A stretch of 64,000 nt of DNA, from the NCBI GenBank assembly GCA_016584305.1, contig JACEEZ010018858.1, positions 62,001 through 126,000 on the forward strand. The letters run 5' to 3'. The position numbers and the translations under genes were made by a program. Shown one piece after another: positions 25,561-36,073 of this stretch. The first letter of the stretch is position 1; every line of letters starts with the position of its first letter. Origin of the DNA: Chionoecetes opilio. Taxonomy: Eukaryota; Arthropoda; Malacostraca; Decapoda; Majidae. The notes beneath the pieces were generated by a model, which saw only the letters and a list, made by a program, of their open reading frames with translations, had not been told where the DNA came from and made no database searches.

Positions 25561-26309
25561 AATGTTAAAAGTATTTTCTTGGCGGGAATATCTTGGAAAT
25601 TCGGCACAAAGGAAGAAGTAAATCCCTTCGAGACTCGAGATATTACTTTTTACCATAACGTGACCGAAATATGGCTTCGAGAGGAGAGGAAATTAACCAC
25701 AACAGAGGCCGCTTCTTGGCTCTCCCAGCGGTCGGTCAGCTGAGTGCCACAAGAGAGATCAAAGACACGTACACCTGACTCATTCCGTTGCTCTGTTGAC
25801 GTAATATGTTATTTAGTGTCATGGGCATATCTCTCATCTCCTTTTCCTTGACCACCCCGACCTACTCAGGCGAGATTGTGGGCTGGAGGCAACATTTCAG
25901 TAGATCGTGGAAAGAAGTGCCCGAACGTAAAGGTTGCTGATTCAGTTGCTAAAGGATATTGTGAACGCTGAGGATGATGGATGAAAGATTGAATATAAAT
26001 GCAATAGAAACATACGATTATAATAAATGCTCTCGGTAGGACGGATGAAAGAGCAGAGCGTGAACAATTGGATGACAATTTTTTTTTGCCCAAAGCATAT
26101 GCGTTCTCAAAATGTAGTCCAGCCTATAATCGGTTTGATTTTGTTCTAGTGATGTAAGGTAAAAAAAAATGTTAAACTATAATTAAGATGAAACTAAAAC
26201 CCTGATCATAATTCAAGGAATAGAAAAAATGGAACAGATCTGTATGAGGTGAAAGTCAGGTCATTGTAGAGTGTAGCTAGGCAGAACTGGCCGTCAAGAA
26301 GCACAGGTA
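25561..26309. other. Unannotated stretch
   Basis: No coding or repeat signal that I can name. Confidence 0.5.
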
Positions 26310-27130
26310 TCGGATGACTTGCCGAACAGCTTCAGTTTTAATCAATCATTGGGGGCATACGCCGGGGGGCGCGTCGCCTCGCCCACCCTACGACGCCACT
26401 CCCGGGGGTCACCACGCGCGAGTCCCCATGCAGGCTCCTTTCCCATACCAAGCAGCTATCGACAAGAACCATCATCTTGCCCCAGCAACGAGCCTTGTGG
26501 GCGCCCCCTTGGCCTCCTCTACGCCGGATTGTCTCTTATAGATACAACCCGATGGGAAGGATCGGTTTCAGGGTAGCGTGCCACATACCCATATAGCCGA
26601 AGTTGGTGCTGACGGACTATGCAGGTAATAGGCCTCGATTCAGTCTCACGGTGCAATTGCTGATTTGACACGTAATCATCCCAGCGATACCCCATGATTC
26701 TGCGAAGACACTTATTACCAAAGGCATCGATTCGTCTCTTTAAGTCGCTATTTAGTGTTCATGTCTCACAACCATAGAGTAAGACAGGGATCACAAGCGA
26801 CTTGAATATCCGGATCTTTGTCCTCCTGCACAGGTACTGACAACGCAAAATACTCCTGCTGAGCGAGTCACTCCATAACAAAGTGGGCTATGCCAATCCG
26901 CCGTAAGACTTCTTGACGTGACCCGCCGTCATTATGGACTGCGCTACCAAGGTATGTAAAACTTTCCAAGATCTCAATGTCCTCGCCGCGCGCATGAACA
27001 GACTGTACTGTTTCATCTAGTAAGCCTCCATATACCTGGACACTTGGTCACTAGCCAGGAGACCTCAAGTCCCAAAGGCTTTGCCTCCTCGAGCAGCGCC
27101 TCGAGAGTCATCAGCTTCAGTTTGGTTCTA
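26310..27130 (-). pseudogene. RTE/I-like LINE, C-terminal remnant
   Basis: Reads on the minus strand from 27,130: LEALLEEAKPLGLEVSW, then (after a shift) a GLLDETVQSVHA/GEDIEILESFTYLG block near 26,950-27,030, then QEVLRRIG. It is full of stops and frameshifts. The same block occurs at 43,870-44,090 in better condition. The family carries an endonuclease and RT; only the post-polymerase part is left here, with a deletion in the CRRxxxxRTKxxIFK region near 26,850. Confidence 0.75.
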
Positions 27131-27719
27131 TTATATTCCTTCACCAAAACTTTCAGTGGCACTGTGTTGGGTGGAGCGTCGCGCGCTGAAGGAACCTGGC
27201 ACACTGTTTTGAGTTATTCATGTGCATGTCAAGTGTCAACACTGGCCAAGCCTTTATCACAAAAACACAAAATAAAAATAATGATATAAAATGTTGTGAG
27301 AGATCTTGACAAAAACTAATGAAAATAACAAAATAATGCTCAAGAGATCCGCCCATGTGCGCCTTAGCTACGGGCGCCCCATGAGAACCGTAACATGTGT
27401 ATTGTGGTGGTCACGCAACTCCTGTCCACAACAACTGCAAAGAAAACAAAGCGAAATAGGAAATACTGTTTGTGTTCGTGTTGATATTTTTATGTCATTT
27501 TTGCTGCTGCAGCAACCAGTGATTGTGTAATTGATGCTGTTGTATCTAACGTTATAATTATTGTTTATGTTGTTGTCCCAACAATAACAATAACGATAGT
27601 AATAATACATTCATTATAGATGGACGCTTGTGAGCGATAGACAAGACAAATGTTGATCATGATGTTTCTGTTACCGAGTCGGTTCATAAAGTTAGATGAT
27701 ATTTTGTGTATACTTATAA
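27131..27719. other. Unannotated stretch
   Basis: AT-rich; no gene. Confidence 0.5.
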
Positions 27720-28380
27720 GTCAGGCCAAAGACTACTGTATACTGGACCTGTTTATGGGGCTCCGCGCTAACCCGCCCATGACCAGTGGAGGCTGATCGG
27801 CAAGGTAAAAAGGGTTCCATGAATACAGTAGACTAAGGTTTATCAGTATAAATGATATACTGTTATCTTCGTAAATATTTGTTCTATAATATTATAATAA
27901 AAAACAGTAAAACACGCTAAAGAAATGCTATTATGAGAATGAATAAATATGCATGAACTTAAGAATTGAACATTGAGAAGAATTGAGAACAAGAATTAAG
28001 CATTGAACTTATATGAATTCACTTAAGCTCTTCGCCATTTATTATTTTGCAAGACAATTTATAACATGACGCATATCAATATAAGCGGAATTTTATTAGC
28101 TTTCCATTGAAATATTTCGTTTTCTGATAAATGAAATAGCACTATGCATGCATTAGCGTTAACTAAATATATAAAATCATCAATCGGGTAATTTTCCAGA
28201 TTGATGGTGTTATTTATTTAGTTAACGCTAATCTATGCATGCAGCTAATTCATTTATCAGAAAACGTAATATATCAACGGAAAGCTAATAACATCCCGCT
28301 TCTATTGATATGCTCCATGTTATAAGTTGTCTCGTAAAATATCAAATGGCGAAGAGTTCAAGTGAATATGAATAAATGAA

Positions 28381-28480
28381 TAAATTGGTGAAACATGACC
28401 TACCCTTGGTGAATCCATGTTGTTTGATCAATGATTCACAAAATGGATTCACCAAGGGTAGGTCATGTCTCACCAATTTA
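28381..28480. repeat. 38-bp foldback at the truncated CR1 5' end
   Basis: 28,381-28,418 is the inverse of 28,443-28,480 with one mismatch, and the loop is 24 bases. The right arm and loop are in-frame RT coding sequence (LINDSQNGFTKGRSCLTN); the left arm is the inverted duplicate. Confidence 0.9.
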
Positions 28481-29530
28481 TTGAGTTTTTATAGGAAAGT
28501 TTATGAGACAGCAGATAATGATTAGGATTATGATATAATCTACCTGGACTTTAGTATGGCAATCGACAAGATACCACACGAGCGACTCTTAAATAACGTT
28601 AAGGCTCATGGAATAAATGGGAAGGTTCTTCTTTGGATTAGAGCTTAGCTAAGTGATAGACAACAAAGAGTTACAATTAATGGTTCTAAATCTGAATGGG
28701 TGCAGGTGACAAGTGGGGTTCCACAAGGGTCTGATTTGGGTCTATTATTACTTTTGGTTTACATCAACGACTTGGATAGTGGGATTAGCAGTGATATCAG
28801 CAAGTTTGCTGATGATACTAAGGTAGGTAGGATTATTGGATCAGTCTGATGTAAACATATTGCAGGGAGACTTAGATACACTTATTGAGTGGGTAGTCAG
28901 ATGGCAGATGAAATTTCATATTGATAAGTGCAGCGTTATGAATGTTGGTAGAAAAAACCCTGGTAATAGATACACCATACGCAATGTACCGCTGAAAAGA
29001 TCAGAAGGTGAGAAAGATCTGGGAGTGAGGGTGAGCTCCGACCTCCGACCTAGGAAACAATATATTGAGGCTAGAAATAAAGCTAATAGGGTGTTAGGAT
29101 TAATTACTAGAAGTGTTAAAAGTATAAGTGTGGAGGTTATTCTAAAGATTTATTTGGCTCTAGTCAGACCTCACCTAGACTGTGCGGTTCAGTTTTTATC
29201 TCCATATTACAGGATGGATATAGATAGCATTGTTAGAATCAGTGCAGTGAAGGATGATCAAAATTATTCAAGGGATGCGTAACTTTAGTTATGAGAAGAG
29301 ATTGAAGCTATTACATTTACACTCACTCGAGAGACGCAGAGTAAGGGGCGATCTGATACGTAGAAGTGTTTAAGTGGATAAAGGGATAAAATAAAAAAGA
29401 GGTAGGAAAAGTTATTACGGCTAGTAACCAGGGTAGAACAAGAAGTAACGGATTCAAGTAACAGGAACTACCTCGTGTAGGTATCACGGCCTATTGTAGC
29501 TTCCTTATTTTCTTATGTTCTTATGTTTTA
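28419..29530 (+). pseudogene. CR1/L2-like LINE, RT domain with stops
   Basis: Coding sense gives GFTKGRSCLTNLL, IIYLDFSMAIDKIPHERLL (motif A), TSGVPQGSDLG (motif B) and SKFADDTKVGRI (catalytic FADD). It continues as LIEWVVRWQMKFHIDKCSVM and LGVRVSSDLRP, then the C-terminal tail shared with 9,180-9,450. In-frame stops follow ETADND and LLWIRA, and there is a stop after GRIIGSV and a shift near 29,215. It ends in TTCTTATGTTCTTATG, the short tandem 3' end expected of CR1/L2 rather than a poly(A). The TTAA element abuts it at 29,535. Confidence 0.85.
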
Positions 29531-29845
29531 ATATTTAAGTAATCGTCCAGACCATTTCATCATTCCTGATTTAATGCAATCAAATTATAGCCGTTAGCGA
29601 GTATATCAACAATATGTTGTCACTTTTTGCATCCAGTCATCTTTTTTTAAATAATCTGCAATCAAAATCTGCAAATTCCCCGAGCTCTCAAAACGCTCCT
29701 CAAGGCTTGCAGACGACGCAGCACGGCTCGGTGACGTCACAAGTGGAAGCCTCCTCTTCCCGCGCTGATCAGAAACACGTAAACACAAGAGATAAATATA
29801 GTACTTGAAGATTTTTGGGTGTTTCTGATAGATTTTTTTTGCGAT

Positions 29846-29975
29846 ATGCCACATGCATGCATCCTTTATGGGTGCAGCAAGACAGCTGTGCCTTTCCAGA
29901 AAAGTTTGCACACGTTTCCGACTGATACGACAACGTTAAATGTGTGTAAGAGATTTGTGCGGTGGACTCGGGCAC
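29846..29975 (+). CDS. THAP-type zinc-finger first exon (transposase-like)
   Basis: From ATG 29,846 the frame reads MPHACILYGCSKTAVPFQ, then KSLHTFPTD and a FVRW. THAP fingers begin M-P-x-x-C-x(2-4)-C, have H-x-FP about 25 residues in and then a conserved Trp; all are present here. The finger's second Cys/His pair would lie in the next exon, which is not visible because the frame enters a (CA)n array. THAP domains bind terminal repeats in P and Kolobok transposases. Position (250 bp inside a TTAA-flanked end) fits a transposase first exon. Copy 1 at 2,091 has lost the FP pair. Confidence 0.55.
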
Positions 29976-30025
29976 CACACACACACACCACACACACACA
30001 CACACACTCACACACACACACTCAC

Positions 30026-30173
30026 CGGATGCTGTTGTGTTTTCCTGACCTTTTCGACGCCTCCTCCACACAAACAGCGTCACCACCATCACTATCACCA
30101 CCAAGATTCCCACTCCCACCAGAATTGGCGTGAGGGCTCCAACCGGGGGGGGCAGGCGTGGCGGCAGCGTTGA
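30026..30173 (-). CDS. Putative captured exon with a transmembrane helix
   Basis: On the minus strand a CCCAG acceptor precedes 30,173 and a GTGAGT donor follows 30,026. The 148 bases are open in phase 0 to phase 1. They read Ser/Pro-rich sequence (STLPPRLPPPVGALTP), then ILVGVGILVVIVMVVTLFVW and RRRRKGQENTTASG: a ~20-residue hydrophobic helix and a basic stop-transfer, as in single-pass receptors. No protein is named with confidence. It has no counterpart in TTAA copy 1. It could be an exon captured by the element, a nested host exon, or a chance frame. Confidence 0.45.
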
Positions 30174-30284
30174 CTGGGTGTGGGTGGGGTGTGGTAGGAG
30201 ACGGGGTGGACTGGGGTGTGGTAGGAAATGTGGTGGACTCTCGTGTGGTAGTAAATGGGGTGGACTGGCGTGTAACATACTTGT

Positions 30285-30620
30285 GTAAGGGGTTGTTGTG
30301 TGTAAGAGGGTTGTTGTGTGTAAGGGGTTGTTGTGTGTAAGGGGTTGTTGTGTGTAAGGGGTTGTTGTGTGTAAGGGGTTGTTGTGTGTAAGGGGGTTGT
30401 TGTGTGTAAGGGGTTGTGTGTGTAAGGGGTTGTTGTGTGTAAGGGGTTGTTAATTGTGTGTAAGGGGTTGTTGTGTGTAAGGGGTTGTTAATTGTGTGTA
30501 AGGGGTTGTTGTGTGTAAGGGGTTGTTAATTGTGTGTAAGGGGTTGTTGTGTGTAAGGGGTTGTTGTGTGTAAGGGGGTTGTTGTGTGTAAGGGGTTGTT
30601 GTGTGTAAGGGGTTGTTGTT
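30285..30620. repeat. G-rich minisatellite, 15-17 bp unit
   Basis: About 22 copies of TGTGTAAGGGGTTGT with occasional extra G or TAAT. G runs are on the + strand. Confidence 0.95.
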
Positions 30621-30631
30621 GCCGCTAACAT

Positions 30632-30811
30632 CTATTCGTCCGCCTCGTATTCTGGTTCAAACATATAAGGTTGGGCTCCCATCACAATCTGAGGTTCATT
30701 TTCCTGATATACGCGAGCAGTGTCATTTATTTCGGTCTCAGATTGAGCATCGTACTCTAGATCTGTAACACCGACAGATTCACTGTCTGACACCGAAGTA
30801 CAATCGCTCAT
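30632..30811 (-). CDS. First exon resembling P2X7-tail-like repeat proteins
   Basis: From ATG 30,811 (MSDCTSVSDSESVGVTDLEY) the frame is acidic and ends IVMGAQPYMFEPEYEADE before a TAG. The QPYxFEPE motif is the opening of the P2X7 intracellular ('ballast') domain family, which also occurs without a channel in many invertebrate repeat-associated proteins. That family assignment is from memory and covers a short motif only. The exon runs inward from the right end of the TTAA element, opposite to the THAP-like exon. A TGACGTCA site lies 65 bases upstream. There is no clear donor at its end, so it may be truncated. Confidence 0.4.
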   Translation of the reverse strand: MSDCTSVSDSESVGVTDLEYDAQSETEINDTARVYQENEPQIVMGAQPYMFEPEYEADE

Positions 30812-30875
30812 CACCACATTTGCCGACGGGTGTCACACAGGCAGAAGACTGTTGTTTACATTGGAGCTCCTCCTG

Positions 30876-30883
30876 TGACGTCA
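30876..30883. promoter_or_regulatory. CRE-type palindrome conserved in both TTAA copies
   Basis: TGACGTCATCAATAATATTC is shared exactly with copy 1 (TGACGTCA at 3,136-3,143) and lies just upstream of the minus-strand first exon. It is a consensus CREB/ATF site; use as a promoter element is inferred. Confidence 0.4.
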
Positions 30884-31320
30884 TCAATAATATTCGTAGC
30901 CCTGTTGGAGGGAAGAACAAAAAATTCGCGCGTTTTTTTACAAAAGTCGTGTTTTTACGGAAATAAGACCTGGAAATCAATTATTTTTGGTGGACTAGGT
31001 GTTTTGAATGTACATTCAACATAATTAGGCAAAAAAAATAATGGGTCTGGACGATTATTTTAAGTTCATGCATATTTCTTCAGTCTCATAATGTCATTTC
31101 ATTAGTTTGTTTTACTGTTTTTTATTTGATAATATTATAAAACAAAACGAAGATAGCAGTATATAATTTATACTGATAAACCATAGTCTACTGTATTCAT
31201 GGAACACTTGTTTACCTTGCCGATCAGCCTCCACTAGAAATAGCCCAAACTGAGAAGCAAGTCCAGTATACAGTAGTCTTTGGTCAGGCCGACGGTAACC
31301 TTCCCTCTCCCTGATTGCAG

Positions 31321-31440
31321 TGACCAAGTTGGTGGGCAGCAACCCGGTGGAGTTCGAGCAGCCGGAGTATGAGGTGACGGTGCCTGAGAACACCAGTCAC
31401 GACCACCTGCTGCGCCTGGCTGCCAGGGTGCGCCCATCAG
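31321..31440 (+). CDS. Neural-cadherin-like gene, internal exon A
   Basis: Follows a pyrimidine tract and TTGCAG; ends at GTACGT. Enters in phase 1 and leaves in phase 1. It encodes the start of an EC repeat: FEQPEYEVTVPENTSHDHLL matches the strand-A pattern Y-x-V-x-V-P-E-N of cadherin repeats, then RLAARVRPSG. Classical cadherins are single-pass membrane proteins whose EC repeats bind calcium and mediate homophilic adhesion at cell junctions. The normal A-x-D-x-D calcium motif that should follow is absent here. The donor is the first of several tandem copies (31,421-31,570). The upstream exon was not found in the window. Confidence 0.85.
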
Positions 31441-31570
31441 GTACGTCCCCTGCCAGGGTGCGCCCATTAGGTACGTCCCCTGCCACGGTGCGGCCCACAG
31501 GTACGTCCCCTGCCAGGGTGCGCCCATCAGGAACGTCCCCTGCCACGGTGCGACCCACAGGTACGTCTTG
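31421..31570 (+). repeat. 30-bp tandem repeat spanning the exon A donor
   Basis: Five units of TGCCAGGGTGCGCCCATCAG plus GTACGTCCCC. GT donors occur at 31,441, 31,471, 31,501 and 31,561; the unit at 31,531 has GA instead. The 30-bp period keeps both frame and phase, so each later donor would add ten residues. Confidence 0.9.
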
Positions 31571-31919
31571 CCGGGATGAGGCACAGGTATAGGTCCCCTG
31601 CCAAGGGTAGCCTGCACGTAGGTTCGCTGCCTCTGCACATCAAGAGGTACATATGTGGTAAAGTAGCATGATACTGAAGGGACATGTTATCCTCATGCCC
31701 ACATGACACCTGTCCCCGTCCTATGTTTCCAATATTCATTTCCACGAATCAGTAGCTAGAGTTGGAGTTCCTCTGACAATCTTGCTATAGTTTGAATATT
31801 ATGCTGACATTTCTCTCATTGCCGAGATTTTTTTATTGTTGTTTGTTTACAAAGACAAATTTAATCTCCAAGTCACATATGTGCAAAAATTGAGTCCATC
31901 CGTGCTACCTTTTTTCCAG
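31441..31919 (+). other. Cadherin intron A-B (479 bp, phase 1)
   Basis: Begins in the donor repeat and ends TTTTTTCCAG. Otherwise plain AT-rich sequence. Confidence 0.8.
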
Positions 31920-32035
31920 GCGCATCTGTACACTACAGGATCAGAGAGGGTAATGAGGACGGTGTGTTCCGCCTGGACCCGGCATCCGGCAGCCTCGCGC
32001 TGGTGCAGCCCTTGGACTACGAGCTTCACCAACAG
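31920..32035 (+). CDS. Neural-cadherin-like gene, internal exon B
   Basis: Joins exon A across a split Gly codon. Reads ASVHYRIREGNEDGVFRL, then DPASGSLALVQPLDYELHQQ, the core of an EC repeat: V-x-Y-x-I, F-x-L/I-x-x-x-S/T-G-x-L, and LDYE in place of the usual LDRE. Ends in phase 0 at GTGAGT. The next 17.9 kb is intron. Confidence 0.9.
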
Positions 32036-32296
32036 GTGAGTCAAACAGTCACGGGGGATGCAGGGCACACAGGCGGGATTGACGCACCTTTTATGTCTCC
32101 CTCAAACTTTATGTCACGGAAGGAAGGATCATCCTGTATAGATAAAATCCTTTCTACTCTAATATTGTATATATCGCACGATGACGCTCCATTTAGCTAA
32201 GCATATCTGTTGCCTAAGGTAAAAGGAGAAATTTAATCTTTAATAAAAATTAACTTAACTACATGGACATTATACAGCACGAACAAAAAACATATA

Positions 32297-32935
32297 TCTA
32301 ATATACTATAGGTGTAGCCGTGTGTCTGTCTGTCTGTCTGTTTTGGGTAGCCGAAACTGTAAATACAATTTTAATGAGAGAAGGCTTCTATCTAATATAC
32401 TATAGGAGTAGCCGTGTGTCTGTCTGTTTTGGGTAGCCGAAACTGTAAATTCAATTTTAATGAGAGTAGGCTCCAAAAATCGCAAATATATCGTAGGTGG
32501 TAAGCCGCTTAGTCCCATGTCGATTGAATAATTTTGAGGGGGGGTTTGAATAATTTTGAAGGGGGCCTGGGGTGAGGCAGGCGTGGGGCTGGGGTGAGAC
32601 AGGCGTGGGGCTGGGGTGAGGCAGGCGTGGGGCTGGGGTGAGACAGGCATGGGGCTGAAGTGAGACAGGCGTGGGGCTGGGGTGAATCTGGCGTGGGGCT
32701 GGGGTGAGGCAGGCGTGGGGATGGGGTGAGGCAGGCGTGGGGCTGGGCTGAAGCAGGCGTGGGGCTGGGGTGAGGCAGGCTACGGTGGTGGTAGGTGGTC
32801 TACCCCAAGGCACTTTGACCAGTGACCAATGACAGCAACAACACGATTGGAGTTTGCATTCACATTGTTGTCTAATATATACTACTACTACAAACATCAA
32901 TACATGGGTCCGAAGGACCCACAAGCACTTTTTGA
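32297..32935 (+). mobile_element. Second Helitron-like family, tandem 5' end
   Basis: TCTAATATACTATAGGTGTA, GCCGTGTGTCTGTCTGT and GTAGCCGAAACTGTAAAT resemble arthropod Helitron 5' ends. The first 94 bases (32,297-32,390) are repeated at 32,391-32,477. A ~20-bp minisatellite follows, then a GGGTCCGAAGGACCC hairpin at about 32,907. No clear CTRR end, so the 3' limit is approximate. Confidence 0.5.
32560..32790. repeat. G-rich minisatellite, ~20 bp unit
   Basis: About 11 copies of GTGAGGCAGGCGTGGGGCTG with GAGACAGG variants. Confidence 0.9.
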
Positions 32936-32986
32936 AATTACAATAACAACAGAAACACCCAATATTGCTGATCTGTAATAATTACG

Positions 32987-33076
32987 TGTAGGGATTAGCA
33001 GAATGTTGTACTTACTCTCGGTACACACATTATAGTGTGTACCGAGAGCAAGTAAATCATTCTGCTAATCCCTACA
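32987..33076. repeat. 42-bp foldback
   Basis: 32,987-33,028 pairs with 33,035-33,076 (three mismatches) around a 6-base loop. No coding or element context is identified. Confidence 0.85.
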
Positions 33077-33212
33077 GATGCAGAAGCAGCTTATTGACTT
33101 GATCCCAGCCCGTGTATCCCTTCTGTAAGAGTATCTGCGTTAGCTGAACACGTTGAACTGCTACCCGACCCCTTTTGGCTATAATTGCTTAGTATTCTAC
33201 GGTATACTACGG

Positions 33213-33528
33213 TACTCCGTAGTGTAGGGGTAGCACGCTCGGTTCACAACCGAGAAGTTCCGGGTTTGATCCCCGGGCGTAGCGGAAACAGTTGGGCTGT
33301 TTCCTTAAAACCCGAGCCCTTGTCCACCCAGCAGTGAATGGGTGCCGGGTGTTAGCCGGGGGTTTGTGACCCGCCTCCCGGGGTGCTGGCTTCGGCCAAC
33401 ACTAAAAGCACTAGCAGACAGCTCTCTCTCCTCCAAGGAGGAGAGAGAGCTGTCTGGTTACAGTGGAGATCCATCTCAGCTGCGTCGATAACTGACGAAA
33501 TTCTTAAAAAAAAAAAAAAAAAAAAAAA
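33213..33528 (+). repeat. tRNA-Val-derived SINE, copy 2
   Basis: Head CCGTAGTGTAGGGGTAGCAC, TTCACAA anticodon-like loop and GGGTTTGATCCCC B box, with the same body as the copy at 705-922. It ends in A24 at 33,505-33,528, which copy 1 lacks. A palindrome interrupts it at 33,415-33,456. Confidence 0.8.
33415..33456. repeat. 20-bp palindrome inside the SINE
   Basis: CAGACAGCTCTCTCTCCTCC followed by AA and its exact complement. Copy 1 has no such structure at this point. Confidence 0.9.
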
Positions 33529-34446
<918 letters not shown>

Positions 34447-34854
34447 TTTTATTTCAGAATCATCGCTACTATGTGTCATTTTATTTGAGGCGAAGCAAGC
34501 TATCTAGTTTGATCCACAAACCTCTCCCGCTAATGGTGCCCTCACACCATAGCGTATGCTGAAACCTATGAGTTGCGTGTAAAAATATATTTGTATGCGC
34601 ACCAAACGCAACCGAAATAATTTTTTTTGTCAATTTGTAACCTATTCGACCTATGGGTTGCGTGTGGGTTGCGTGTGGGTTGCGAACTGAACTTATGATC
34701 TCCCAATATCTGCGATCATCGGCGTACGAGTTGCGTGCGAGTTGCGTGCTGAACTTACGAGTTACGTTTGAGTTGCGTTCAAAACTTACAAGTTGCGTTT
34801 GACCTGCGTGCTAGTTGCGTGGTATTTGCGAATATCGGTCACGTGATAAAAACC

Positions 34855-34890
34855 TATAAAAGCGGAGCCGATTCAGTATTTTCTTCAGTA
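34855..34890 (+). promoter_or_regulatory. TATA + Inr core promoter in the element
   Basis: TATAAAAG at 34,855-34,862, and TTCAGT with its A at 34,887, 32 bases downstream: the spacing and TCAGT initiator usual in arthropods. The first ATG follows at 34,916. Confidence 0.55.
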
Positions 34891-34915
34891 CTGATTTGGT
34901 CATCGAAAAGTCAAC

Positions 34916-35014
34916 ATGGTGAAAGCTCCATGTTGTCACCTCGGAGGTCCACCAACAACTGACACGGATCTAGAAAAGGCCCACTATTTATACCATTTCT
35001 CAACACGCATGTAG
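34916..35014 (+). CDS. Short ORF downstream of the promoter
   Basis: 32 codons, starting MVKAPCCHLGGPPTTDTDLE and ending at TAG 35,012-35,014. Not recognised. It could be the first exon of a lost transposase or a chance frame; its start lies 29 bases from the predicted transcription start. Confidence 0.35.
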   Translation: MVKAPCCHLGGPPTTDTDLEKAHYLYHFSTRM

Positions 35015-35320
35015 TACGCAACTAACACGCAACTCACACGTAACTAATAGGTTGGATACGCAGGGCATAGGTTGGGGATACGCTGGGAATAAGCACAATA
35101 GGTTGGGGAAGCGCTACACACGCAACAGGATCGCAACAGGCACGCAACACGATCGCAACATGATCGCAACAGGTACGCAACACATTCGCAACATGTACGG
35201 TACCAAAACCTGGCCAGATACCTCAAATTTGGACCTGCTATCACCTGCGTTCATAACTTATGAGTTGCGTACCTGTTGCGTACCTGTTGCGATCGTGTTG
35301 CGTGCGTAGCGTCCCTGTTG

Positions 35321-36073
35321 CAGGGATGTCAACAAGAAAAGGAAAAAAAACTCTGAAATAAAATAAAAGGGCGACCAACTCATCCGAGCGCAGCGAGGCT
35401 GACCGACCGTAGCGAGGGAACCTCCCAGCTGGGGGTTCGGGGGGCGCTGTAAGCCCCCCCGAGATTTTTTGTAAATTTCATGCTCTGAGAGAGCTTCTGA
35501 GAGGTCCTTGGTTATATCTATAATAATTTCTGGTCTCAATTTTGTCTGTTTTTGTGTCCACAATTTGTGTATATGTATATGTCTCTGGCCATACTATATT
35601 GAGTATATACCCTCTGGCCAATCTGACTTGCCTCCTGCTGTGGCATCCCTGCATTGAACTCTCCAGGCCTGGAGCCTGCAAACTTGACACAGTGAGGGCA
35701 GTGTGCCAATCGATACCAGACCCCTGGATCACCAGAGCTATCTCACCTGGCTGTGGCTGCTGTAATCCACCCCCAACATAATGGCTGTGGGCTGCTGTAT
35801 TCCACCCCCAACATACTGCCTCCTGAGCAAACTTGTAGCAGTGGAGTCAGGAGATACCGGCAGCCTAGTATTAACTTCCCGCTAGGCAGCCAAAAAATGT
35901 TTTATGGTCTGTGCTGGATCAGTGGCCAGGGTCAGGTTCGGCTGTGGGCTAAGCAACTATGTACACCTCCCCCCAATTTTTTTTTAACCCGAATCTACAC
36001 GATTCACAGAAATGACCCAGCTGGCAATAAAATACTCGGGAATCCGCGAATCCGCGGAAAATTGACATCCCTG
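35321..36073. mobile_element. Nested 753-bp hAT-like MITE
   Basis: CAGGGATGTCAA and TTGACATCCCTG are inverted ends, and CTGTTG flanks both sides (35,315-35,320 and 36,074-36,079). CAGGG ends suit hAT elements, whose target duplication is normally 8 bp; only 6 match here. Removing it rejoins the GTTGCG-rich outer element. No transposase. Confidence 0.75.

Larger units (their letters stand above)
29539..31059. mobile_element. TTAA-flanked (Kolobok-like) element, copy 2
   Basis: The ends GTAATCGTCCAGACC and GGTCTGGACGATTAT match copy 1 and are flanked by TTAA at 29,535-29,538 and 31,060-31,063. It is inserted at the TTAA of a GAGTTTAAG site in the foldback element, which is intact at 41,352 and 41,670. 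It carries a THAP-like exon at the left, a P2X7-tail-like exon at the right, an exon-like transmembrane segment and a 15-bp minisatellite between them. Confidence 0.75.
27727..31282. mobile_element. Long-TIR foldback transposon holding nested insertions
   Basis: The left end CAAAGACTACTGTATACTGG and the right end CCAGTATACAGTAGTCTTTG are inverted, and ~235 bp of similarity continues inward on each side. Both outer flanks read GTCAGGC (27,720-27,726 and 31,283-31,289), a 7-bp target duplication. The inner parts of the arms (about 28,015-28,185 and 28,198-28,375) pair around a centre near 28,190, so the original element was a ~0.9 kb foldback. A CR1-like LINE and the second TTAA element now separate the right arm. 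Related half-copies lie at 41,170-41,815. The last intact base is 38 bp before a cadherin exon. Confidence 0.75.
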
